Positions 1 to 6,363 of a DNA stretch of 6,564 bases are shown here, piece by piece. Source of the stretch: an uncultured Lachnospiraceae bacterium (GTDB taxonomy: Bacteria; Bacillota; Clostridia; Lachnospirales; Lachnospiraceae). The notes below the pieces were generated by a model. That model had not been told where the DNA came from. It was given only the letters and a program-made list of their open reading frames with translations, and made no database searches. The stretch is taken from contig CAJUPT010000111.1 of NCBI GenBank assembly GCA_910588405.1, positions 1-6,564 of the forward strand, given 5' to 3'. The translations under genes were made by a program, and so were the position numbers. Every line of letters begins with the position of its first letter. Position 1 is the first letter of the stretch.

Positions 1-286
1 CAGGCCGGTCGGAAATTACTGTGTGAAACAGATTTATGCGTTTGAAACCCCAAGCTCCACGGAGTGGAATTTTAATTATACGGAGCCGTTTACACCAAAT
101 GTCTATGTCGATGTGAGTGATACGCTGGAGGCGAAGATCCGCGGAATGGCATGTTACCGGACTGAAAGTACAGAATATCCGCATCCACGGAGTGCAGAAG
201 CGCTGAGGGCACTGGGAAGATACCGGGGAAGCAATGCCGGATTTAAAATGGCGGAGAGTTTTGTCTTATTGCGAGCGGCCATTTAA
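1..286 (+). CDS. PIG-L/LmbE family sugar N-deacetylase, C-terminal part (5' end outside window)
   Basis: The frame is open from the first base, so the gene starts upstream and only its last ~94 residues are here. Visible stretches are YAFETPSSTEW, PNVYVDVSDTLEAKI, ACYRTES, PHPRSAEALRALGRYRG and a final AESFVLL. These resemble the C-terminal half of PIG-L/LmbE deacetylases, where a serine-threonine-glutamate patch, a long helix and a PHPRS-x-E-x-x-x-A-x-A-x-x-RG segment precede an A-E-x-F end. The family hydrolyses N-acetyl groups of GlcNAc-like sugars using zinc. The metal-binding AHPDD motif would lie in the missing N-terminal half, so catalytic competence cannot be judged. An internal GTG at 23 is not a plausible start because conserved sequence continues upstream of it. 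The stop codon lies 22 nt before the next gene. Within this glycan locus a deacetylase would expose a free amine on a sugar; the substrate is unknown. Confidence 0.85.
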   Translation, partial: RPVGNYCVKQIYAFETPSSTEWNFNYTEPFTPNVYVDVSDTLEAKIRGMACYRTESTEYPHPRSAEALRALGRYRGSNAGFKMAESFVLLRAAI

Positions 287-292
287 AATAGT

Positions 293-300
293 AGAAAGGG
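293..300 (+). promoter_or_regulatory. Ribosome binding site that fixes the membrane-protein start
   Basis: AGAAAGGG ends 8 nt before the ATG at 309. It supports 309 over the in-frame ATG at 234, which lies inside the conserved coding sequence of the preceding deacetylase. Confidence 0.65.
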
Positions 301-308
301 TCTCAATT

Positions 309-2120
309 ATGAAATACGGTCTAAGATATATCATTATTCTGCCCGTTATAGTATCCGCAGTGTTAACAACTTTCCTTTTCTATGGTTTATTTGTAACGGA
401 CAGTCCCTATAAAAATAAGATAATTCCTTTTGCCTGTTTTGTGCTATTTTTGTGGATTACTATTGCCATAAAAGTATTGTGGTCACAACAAAAAATAAAT
501 CTATTCCTTTCCGCAAGTGAACAAAAACAGCTTCTACTTATAAATATAATTTTTGTTATTATAGCATTTGTTATAGCATTTTATTTTGCCTTTACAATAT
601 GGGGAATAGATTGTTTGTCCTTGTCACCTATAGCCAGGATAAATAATGGAATTCAACATAAAGATACTTTATATCATAGCACGATTGCGGAAAGTTTTAG
701 ACGGTCATATCCAAGTGCACTTATTAATGATGAAACTTATCTCCATTATCATACATTCAGCCATCTGCTGATGAGTATATTTGCAAGGTTACTTTCTATT
801 CCTGCTTTTATTGCGTATAATTATATATTTCCAATTGTTTTTCTCCCAATTTATCTTTTTGCACAAATAATTGCTGTATTTTCTGCAAAAAAAGTATTCT
901 TAGGCGATAGTTTCGAATTAAACATATCTGATTTGCTGATAATAGCTTTTTTCAATATAGGATTATTTTTTCATAGTGTATTAGATAAATATGGAGTATG
1001 GAAATATGATTACATTGCCAGTGAATCATATCTTATAGGAAATACGTTAGCCTTTATATTTTATGCAATATTATTGTTAAATATTAAAACTGAGCATAAA
1101 AAAGCGTATAAGTACTTTCTTTTTATCGTTGGAATACCTTCCATGATTTTTTTGATATCATGGGCAAAGATATCTATCGGTATGCTTTTTACAATTTCCG
1201 TTTTATATTATTTTTTTCGCATGAAAATGAAAAGTATAAAATATTGGATACTTAATATTTTTTATGGTTTGAGTTTTCTTATATGTTTAAAATTATTTAA
1301 TAATGGAGCGAGTATTCAGCCTAATATAAAAAAACAGTTTCGTTTATTTGCTATTAGTGATTATTGCACTGGCACATTAGGTATTGCGGGACATTATCTG
1401 TTATTGTCAATACTGGGTATATTATTCATTATTTTTGAAATAAAATATCACCGATATGATTTTACGGATGTTAAAAATATGAAAACTATTTGGATAGAAG
1501 AAATTATTATTATCAGTTTGTGTGCATTTCTTCCAGGTGCAATGTTGGTTATAAATGGGGGAAGCGCCGTTTACTTTTCATATTTTGTGGAAACCCCCGC
1601 AATAATTATGCTTTGTGGAAAAGATTATATAAGCAAAATCATAAATCGTATTCATAAAGGAAGGTTTTTATTTCTCGTTATGATTACTTTGTGGTGTGTA
1701 ATAATCGGAAGTAATGTATGTATAACTATATTTCAAAAAGGAAATTTGATTATAGATGATAGAAAAACAGGATTTTACGATGAATTAATGAATATTCGGG
1801 AAATGGCAGGAGATAGCCCTGAATTATATACATTTTACCTGGAACCAGATGCTAAATCAGAAGAACTTTTTTTTTACGATATCTCTAAATTATATGTATA
1901 TCCTGCATTAACTGGAATTGGTGCCATCAATGCCTCCTATTATCATAACAGAAAGTATTATATTTTTACAGGGAAAGAGGTAGGAGGGGCTTATGGATTA
2001 AAGAGTTTTCATAATGGAAAACTGTCTTTTGACGAAGCCCTTGAAAAAGCCCGCGAAATGGGGAAAGAAAAAATCATTCATGTAACGAAAGAAGGATATG
2101 AAATCGTTGAGTGCAATTAA
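309..2120 (+). CDS. Polytopic membrane protein, probable GT-C-like glycosyltransferase or polysaccharide polymerase
   Basis: The protein has 603 residues. Hydrophobic segments lie near residues 5-28, 36-57, 75-98, 165-190, 207-225, 240-258, 268-303 (two), 311-329, 357-377, 398-418 and 452-474, followed by a hydrophilic C-terminal domain at about 475-603. After the third helix comes a loop with an acidic-aromatic pattern, D119-TLYH (119-123), then IAESFRRSYPSAL and YLHYH (144-148). Such D-x-x-YH and YH loops are common in GT-C-fold membrane glycosyltransferases that use polyprenyl-phosphate sugars, but I cannot assign a named family. A Wzy-type polymerase is the main alternative, and no other polymerase is visible here. 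The start at 309 follows a good ribosome binding site. The 3' end overlaps wecE by 23 nt, suggesting translational coupling. The gene is far more AT-rich than its neighbours: hand counts give 10/60 GC at 541-600 and 15/60 at 1261-1320, against 31/60 at 2581-2640 in wecE. This suggests separate acquisition. Confidence 0.75.
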   Translation: MKYGLRYIIILPVIVSAVLTTFLFYGLFVTDSPYKNKIIPFACFVLFLWITIAIKVLWSQQKINLFLSASEQKQLLLINIIFVIIAFVIAFYFAFTIWGIDCLSLSPIARINNGIQHKDTLYHSTIAESFRRSYPSALINDETYLHYHTFSHLLMSIFARLLSIPAFIAYNYIFPIVFLPIYLFAQIIAVFSAKKVFLGDSFELNISDLLIIAFFNIGLFFHSVLDKYGVWKYDYIASESYLIGNTLAFIFYAILLLNIKTEHKKAYKYFLFIVGIPSMIFLISWAKISIGMLFTISVLYYFFRMKMKSIKYWILNIFYGLSFLICLKLFNNGASIQPNIKKQFRLFAISDYCTGTLGIAGHYLLLSILGILFIIFEIKYHRYDFTDVKNMKTIWIEEIIIISLCAFLPGAMLVINGGSAVYFSYFVETPAIIMLCGKDYISKIINRIHKGRFLFLVMITLWCVIIGSNVCITIFQKGNLIIDDRKTGFYDELMNIREMAGDSPELYTFYLEPDAKSEELFFYDISKLYVYPALTGIGAINASYYHNRKYYIFTGKEVGGAYGLKSFHNGKLSFDEALEKAREMGKEKIIHVTKEGYEIVECN

Positions 2121-3243
2121 AATACCATTTAACCGCCCTCCGTATCTTGGGACGGAACTCGGTCATATCAGTACTGCAATACATTCACACAAAATCTGCG
2201 GTGACGGTGCATTTACAAAAAAATGTTCCGACTGGCTGGAAGCCAGTACCGGTTGCGGAAAAGCACTGCTCACCACATCCGGCACATCTGCTCTTGAAAT
2301 GGCGGCAATCCTGGCAGACATAAAAGAAGGCGATGAGGTCATCATGCCTTCTTTTACGTTTGTTTCCACTGCAAACGCATTTGTCATCAGGGGCTCCCGA
2401 ATCGTGTTTATCGATATTCGTCCTGATACCATGAATATCGATGAAAGGCAGATCGAAGCTGCGATAACGGAACATACAAAAGCAATTGTTCCAGTTCATT
2501 ATGCAGGCGTATCCTGTGAGATGGATACGATCATGAATCTTGCAGAGACGTATCGCCTTCAGGTAATTGAGGATGCCGCACAGGCCATCACATCCCGGTA
2601 TAAAGGGAGACCGTTGGGAACACTGGGAAATTTCGGATGTCTGAGTTTTCATGAAACAAAAAATGTCTCCATGGGAGAAGGAGGAGCCATTTTTCTCCGG
2701 GATAGTAAGAACTTTGAGCGTGCAGAAATCATCCGTGAAAAAGGAACAGACAGGAGTAAATTCTTTCGGGGCGAAATTGATAAATACACATGGGCTGATA
2801 TCGGCTCGTCCTATCTGCCAAGTGAGCTGAATGCCGCATATCTTTTGGGACAGCTTGAATCCATCGACCTTATCATAAAGGACAGAATGAAGTCCTGGAA
2901 TATTTACATGCAGGAACTGGCTCCCCTGGCACAGAAGGGACGGATCGAAGTTCCCCATATACCTGATGAGTGTGAGCATAATGCCCATATTTTTTATATC
3001 AAAGTAAAGGACATACATGAAAGAACAGCACTGATATCCAGTTTAAAGGAAAAAGGAATCAGTGCCGTTTTTCATTATATACCGCTGCATTCCTCTCCTG
3101 CCGGGTGCAGGTATGGCAGGTTTTGTGGTGATGATATTTATACGACAAAAGAAAGCGAACGGCTTGTGCGGCTTCCTCTCTACTATAATATGGGGGATGC
3201 TGTTTACGAAGTGTCAGATGCCGTCAGGAATTTTTTTTCCTAA
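2098..3243 (+). CDS. wecE: dTDP-4-amino-4,6-dideoxygalactose transaminase (WecE/RffA)
   Basis: This PLP-dependent DegT/DnrJ/EryC1/StrS-family aminotransferase converts dTDP-4-keto-6-deoxyglucose plus glutamate to dTDP-Fuc4N in the cytoplasm. The 381 residues align from recall almost end to end with E. coli WecE (376 aa). Shared blocks include GDGAFTKKC (35-43), GDEVIMPSFTFVSTANAF (78-95), RPDTMNID (108-115), VPVHYAGVSCEMDTIM (131-146), EDAAQ (158-162), SFHETKN (183-189), REKGT, RGEIDKYTWADIGSSY, FHYIPLH, TTKESERL and RLPLYYN. K188 in SFHETKN is the expected PLP Schiff-base lysine, with D159 and Q162 contacting the cofactor. Two starts are possible. ATG 2098 has AAGGA only 1 nt upstream, while TTG 2107 has the same AAGGA at 10 nt and gives an N-terminus closer to E. 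coli. The gene overlaps the preceding one and ends exactly at a long inverted repeat. No WecD-type N-acetyltransferase is visible, so the fate of the 4-amino group is open. Confidence 0.93.
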   Translation: MKSLSAIKIPFNRPPYLGTELGHISTAIHSHKICGDGAFTKKCSDWLEASTGCGKALLTTSGTSALEMAAILADIKEGDEVIMPSFTFVSTANAFVIRGSRIVFIDIRPDTMNIDERQIEAAITEHTKAIVPVHYAGVSCEMDTIMNLAETYRLQVIEDAAQAITSRYKGRPLGTLGNFGCLSFHETKNVSMGEGGAIFLRDSKNFERAEIIREKGTDRSKFFRGEIDKYTWADIGSSYLPSELNAAYLLGQLESIDLIIKDRMKSWNIYMQELAPLAQKGRIEVPHIPDECEHNAHIFYIKVKDIHERTALISSLKEKGISAVFHYIPLHSSPAGCRYGRFCGDDIYTTKESERLVRLPLYYNMGDAVYEVSDAVRNFFS

Positions 3244-3322
3244 AAGTTCAGCCATCCTCTGTAACATGTGCTCATTCATGCGAGCATGATTCGCCATCCC
3301 GCAGAGGATGGCTGAACTTTTA
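3241..3322. repeat. Perfect 21-bp inverted repeat with structured 40-nt loop (possible MITE relic or bidirectional terminator/attenuator)
   Basis: The left arm 3241-3261 and right arm 3302-3322 are exact reverse complements (core CAGCCATCCTCTG / CAGAGGATGGCTG). The left arm begins with the TAA stop of wecE. The 40-nt interior holds a second dyad, TGCTC at 3269-3273 with GAGCA at 3282-3286, extendable by two G-U pairs, and the near-palindrome TCATGCGAGCATGA at 3276-3289. Both outer ends carry a TA dinucleotide (3241-3242 and 3321-3322), as would be left by an IS630/Tc1-type miniature element duplicating its TA target. The flanking AAAAG and CTTTT also make it resemble an intrinsic terminator readable in either direction, but the trailing U-run is only four bases and the loop is long for a terminator. 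It occupies most of the only real gap in the operon, between wecE and the GT2 gene. Which role is correct cannot be decided from this window. Confidence 0.85.
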
Positions 3323-3345
3323 TCAATAAAATAAACGTACCGCCT

Positions 3346-3349
3346 GAGG
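3346..3349 (+). promoter_or_regulatory. Ribosome binding site of the GT2 gene
   Basis: GAGG lies 5 nt before ATG 3355. It shows that the gene after the hairpin has its own translation start and is not coupled to wecE. I find no convincing promoter between the hairpin and this site. Confidence 0.6.
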
Positions 3350-3354
3350 TTGAA

Positions 3355-4314
3355 ATGAAAAAAAGGATCAGTTTTGTCATTCCATGCTACAGAAGTGAGA
3401 ATACAATTACCGGAGTTCTTGATGAAATACGCAGCGTGATGAAAGACAGCGAAACATATGATTATGAGATAGTGGCCGTTAACGATTCGTCTCCTGACCG
3501 TGTATATGAGGTTCTGATATATGAACAGAAAAAGGACAACCGGATTACAATCATTGATCTGGCAAAAAATGCCGGAAAGCAGTCGGCTGTTATGGCCGGG
3601 TTTTCCATGGTCAGCGGTGAAATTGTTGTATGCCTGGATGATGATGGACAGTGTCCGGTACAGGAGCTGTGGAAGCTGGTGGACGGCATTGAGGACGGAT
3701 ATGATATAGTGATGGCCCAGTACGGGAAAAAGAAGCAGAGTCTGTTCCGTAATATGGGAAGCCGGATGAATTCCGTCATGTTTCACTGGCTGCTTGACAA
3801 GCCGAAAAATCTGCAGTTAAGCAATTTTTATGCCATAAAGATATTTATTGTCCGGGAAATGATGCAGTACAGGAACCCGTACCCGTATCTTCATGGTCTG
3901 ATGCTGCGCGCGACACAGAATATTCTGGGTGTTCCGATGGAGGAGCGGAGACGTCAAATCGGGAAAAGCGGTTATACCTTAAGAAAACTTGTCGCATTCT
4001 GGCTGGACGGACTGACCGGTTTTTCGGTAAAACCATTACGGGTTGCAATTGCCCTTGGAATGTGCAGTTCATTCGGCGGGATCATATATGGAATATACCT
4101 GCTTTTCAGAAGAATACGGAATGTCACAGTGGTTACGGGATGGACATCCTTAATGGCTCTGATGCTTTTTCTGGGAGGCGTTATCCTGGTTGTGCTGGGA
4201 CTGATCGGGGAGTATATCGGGCGGATTTATATCTGTATGAATGCTTCGCCCCAGTACGTAATCCGGCATGTAGAAAAAAACAGATATCTGAAAGGGAATG
4301 AGAACGATGTATAA
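3355..4314 (+). CDS. DPM1/GtrB-like family 2 glycosyltransferase with two C-terminal membrane helices
   Basis: The 319-residue protein has an N-terminal GT-A domain: SFVIPCYRSENTI (6-18), a nucleotide-binding NDSSPD (43-48), KNAGKQSAVMAGF (71-83) and the metal-binding acidic motif DDDGQ (95-99). The segment RRRQIGKSGYTLRKL (198-212) matches the R-x-x-GKS-x-Y signature of the dolichol/undecaprenyl-phosphate sugar transferase group (DPM1, GtrB, ArnC, CsbB). Two hydrophobic helices follow at about 228-252 and 263-286, ending in GEYIGRIY, also typical of that group. By family analogy it transfers a sugar from a nucleotide to undecaprenyl phosphate on the cytoplasmic face. Donor specificity is not readable from sequence. 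DDDGQ replaces the DADLQ seen in many members but keeps the acidic residues. The gene follows the inverted repeat, and its last 8 nt overlap the preferred start of the sulfotransferase. Confidence 0.88.
   Translation: MKKRISFVIPCYRSENTITGVLDEIRSVMKDSETYDYEIVAVNDSSPDRVYEVLIYEQKKDNRITIIDLAKNAGKQSAVMAGFSMVSGEIVVCLDDDGQCPVQELWKLVDGIEDGYDIVMAQYGKKKQSLFRNMGSRMNSVMFHWLLDKPKNLQLSNFYAIKIFIVREMMQYRNPYPYLHGLMLRATQNILGVPMEERRRQIGKSGYTLRKLVAFWLDGLTGFSVKPLRVAIALGMCSSFGGIIYGIYLLFRRIRNVTVVTGWTSLMALMLFLGGVILVVLGLIGEYIGRIYICMNASPQYVIRHVEKNRYLKGNENDV
4292..4296 (+). promoter_or_regulatory. Ribosome binding site deciding the sulfotransferase start
   Basis: AAGGG is followed by two in-frame ATGs, at 4298 (1 nt away, too close) and 4307 (10 nt away). 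The second is therefore preferred. Confidence 0.55.
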
Positions 4315-5122
4315 AAATATAGTGGGCATTATCGGAACACCGAGATCCGGGACATCATGGACAGGTCAGATTTTTGACAGTGCCCCGGATGTACTGTACC
4401 GTATGCAGCCCTTTTACTCCTGGGCGTTCAGGGACAGAATACATGTGCGTTCAGCCAGCGGGGAAATAAAAAAGTTTTTTGAAGATCTGTATTTATCCGG
4501 GGATCCGTATCTGGAGCAGGCGGACCGAAAAAGGGACGGGGTGTATCCTGTATTTGAGGAAAAGGCGGAAAACCCGGAAACAATGGTATTTAAGGAGGTA
4601 ATGTTTCATTATATGATGCCTGTGCTTCTGGAGATGGATGACAATTTAAAGATCATTGCACTTGTAAGGAATCCGGTGGATGTCATTTCTTCCTACTGGA
4701 ACGCACCACGCGAGTTTGATCCGTCTCTGGACATACAGAAAGAGTGGTATTTTGCCCCGTCAAGAAATGAACTTCTTCCGGAACGTTATTTTGGTTATCA
4801 CAAATGGAAAGAATACATCAAAATTATTGAAGTATTGGAAAAAAAATATCCTGACCGGGTAAAAATTATGAAGTATGAAGAGCTTCTGAAGGATCCTGTG
4901 AAACGGGTGAAGGAGCTGTTTGATTATTCCGGTATTCCATACAAAGAACAGACAGAATATTTTATATATGAGTCGCAGAACAAAACCGTGGATGACCCGT
5001 ACAGCGTTTTCAGAAATAAAAATGAGAAAAGGGAAAAAAGGCAGCTTCCGGAAAATATTACGGAACAGATCCGTAATGATCTGATAAATTTTGAAGAAGC
5101 CAGGCGGTATGGCTATGCATGA
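4307..5122 (+). CDS. PAPS-dependent sulfotransferase
   Basis: The 271-residue protein (numbered from ATG 4307; ATG 4298 would add three residues) begins with IVGIIGTPRSGTSW (5-18). This is the P-loop-like 5'-phosphosulfate-binding motif of cytosolic and Golgi-type sulfotransferases. The second signature, ALVRNPVDVISSYW (118-131), supplies the 3'-phosphate-binding Arg121 and Ser128. VFKEVMFHY (94-102) and MKYEELLKDP (188-197) also match the family, and the length is normal. It would transfer sulfate from 3'-phosphoadenosine-5'-phosphosulfate to a hydroxyl or amine. Its position between a GT2 enzyme and a flippase makes a cytoplasmic lipid-linked sugar intermediate the most likely acceptor (inference). 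There is no signal peptide or membrane helix. It overlaps the GT2 gene by 8 nt and the flippase gene by 4 nt (ATGA), so co-translation is likely. A non-carbohydrate acceptor cannot be excluded. Confidence 0.85.
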   Translation: MYKNIVGIIGTPRSGTSWTGQIFDSAPDVLYRMQPFYSWAFRDRIHVRSASGEIKKFFEDLYLSGDPYLEQADRKRDGVYPVFEEKAENPETMVFKEVMFHYMMPVLLEMDDNLKIIALVRNPVDVISSYWNAPREFDPSLDIQKEWYFAPSRNELLPERYFGYHKWKEYIKIIEVLEKKYPDRVKIMKYEELLKDPVKRVKELFDYSGIPYKEQTEYFIYESQNKTVDDPYSVFRNKNEKREKRQLPENITEQIRNDLINFEEARRYGYA

Positions 5123-6363
5123 AAATGTCAGGGAATAAAAGCGCTGCGGCTGTTATATGGAATATCATCGGAAGCGGGTTAAGCGCCGGTCAGGCAGCGA
5201 TACTTCTTGTATTTATTTCCAGGGAATATGGTACGGGTGAAGCCGGGATTCTTACAATCGCCTATGCCATTGGAAACCTTTTCCTGACAGCCGGAAAGTA
5301 TGGTGTGCGGAATTTTCAGGCGACTGACAATAGCGGAAAGGTAAGTTTTCAGAATTATCTGAAAGGAAGACTTCTTTCGGTAAGTGCAGCGTTATTCATA
5401 GCGGTTCTGTTTCTTTCTTTTTTTTATATGGGCGGCCGCTATGACTCTCATAAATGCCAGATTATTTTTCTGATCGTGGTTTTAAAGGAGACGGATGCCC
5501 TGGAGGATGTTTTCCTCGGGAGACTGCAGCAGGCAGGTCATTTTGGAACGGGAGCCAGGATCATGGCGCTCCGGCAGATGGCAGTAACCGCGCTGATATG
5601 CATCGGTATTATCTGTAGGGATTCCATACAGGCTTCCCTGTTATCCGGTATAGCGGTTTCGCTGTTAACAGGGATCTGCATGCTGGCTTCTGAAAAAGAA
5701 CTGATATGGGAAAAAGCAGAAGAACGGAAAAATACAGATTCTATAAGTTATCTTATGCGTAAATGTTTTCCGCTTTTCCTGGGATCAACTCTGGCTATGT
5801 ATGTAGGGAATATGCCGAAATATATAACGGACCTGTATATGGATGGGGATACGCAGGCGATACTGGGATATATCATGCTGCCTGTCTTTATGGTGACACT
5901 GGCCAGCCAGTTTGTTTATCAGCCATTTGTCAAAGAACTGGGTGACTTATGGGATACCGGACTGATCCCCAAATTTAAAAGCAGGGTAAAAAAACAGGCC
6001 ATTTTTATTCTTGCCACTGCGCTTATCGTGCTTCTGGTTTCTCTCTGGGCAGGTCTGCCATTACTGTCGCTGATCTATCATATGAATCTGAATGGATATT
6101 ATTCTGAATTTACCATTATACTGGCCGGCGGCAGCCTGTATGCGCTGGCCGCGTATCTGAATATACCGCTGACAATACTGGGTAAACAGAATATGATTGC
6201 GGCCGGATACGGAGGAGCGGCGGCATTTGCCCTCACTTTTGGCAGAATGATATGCCAGAAAGGCGGACTGACAGGGGCTGCACTGCTGTATATGACAGTA
6301 AATGCGGGACTGGTGATCATGTTTGGATTTACGGTACGAAATGAGGCGGGTAAAGAGTGTTAA
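5119..6363 (+). CDS. Wzx-type polysaccharide repeat-unit flippase (MOP/MVF superfamily)
   Basis: The 414-residue protein has about 12 hydrophobic segments (near 13-33, 43-60, 86-104, 114-126, 150-165, 171-191, 214-232, 247-266, 294-313, 332-352, 360-376, 383-405), the topology and length of Wzx transporters. KYGVRNFQATD (60-70) after helix 2 and YVGNMPKYITDLYM (228-241) around helix 7 resemble conserved blocks of Wzx-like proteins in Firmicute polysaccharide loci. By family knowledge it moves undecaprenyl-diphosphate-linked repeat units to the outer face. The start is ATG 5119 in an ATGA overlap with the sulfotransferase stop; AGGCGG at 5102-5107 is a distant ribosome binding site, and coupling probably drives initiation. 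ATG 5125 is an alternative. Its place after the sulfotransferase suggests that the exported unit is already sulfated. I use no symbol because Wzx proteins are too divergent to name by eye. Confidence 0.85.
   Translation: MKMSGNKSAAAVIWNIIGSGLSAGQAAILLVFISREYGTGEAGILTIAYAIGNLFLTAGKYGVRNFQATDNSGKVSFQNYLKGRLLSVSAALFIAVLFLSFFYMGGRYDSHKCQIIFLIVVLKETDALEDVFLGRLQQAGHFGTGARIMALRQMAVTALICIGIICRDSIQASLLSGIAVSLLTGICMLASEKELIWEKAEERKNTDSISYLMRKCFPLFLGSTLAMYVGNMPKYITDLYMDGDTQAILGYIMLPVFMVTLASQFVYQPFVKELGDLWDTGLIPKFKSRVKKQAIFILATALIVLLVSLWAGLPLLSLIYHMNLNGYYSEFTIILAGGSLYALAAYLNIPLTILGKQNMIAAGYGGAAAFALTFGRMICQKGGLTGAALLYMTVNAGLVIMFGFTVRNEAGKEC

Noticed and set aside
261..289. Promoter-like TTGTCT, 17 nt, TAAAAT at the end of the deacetylase gene
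   Set aside because: Spacing is ideal and the -10 matches at 5 of 6 positions, but the -35 is weak (4 of 6) and transcription would begin near 296, inside the ribosome binding site. It is probably a by-product of rising AT content.
234..308. N-terminal extension of the membrane protein from ATG 234
   Set aside because: The 25 extra residues are conserved deacetylase codons read in another frame and are charged rather than hydrophobic. ATG 309 has a well-placed ribosome binding site.
2185..3018. Long antisense open frame (277 codons) opposite wecE
   Set aside because: It lies wholly inside the highly conserved wecE coding sequence, is rich in Cys, His and Phe in a way typical of antisense shadow frames, shows no recognisable domain, and has no neighbour on that strand.
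3323..3345. Possible promoter between the hairpin and the GT2 gene
   Set aside because: A TAAAAT at 3327-3332 exists, but no -35-like hexamer lies 16-18 nt upstream, where the hairpin arm is.
3214..3786. Minus-strand open frame of 190 codons across the inverted repeat and the GT2 start
   Set aside because: Most of it is antisense to the conserved GT-A domain, and it reads straight through the palindrome. No family resemblance was seen.
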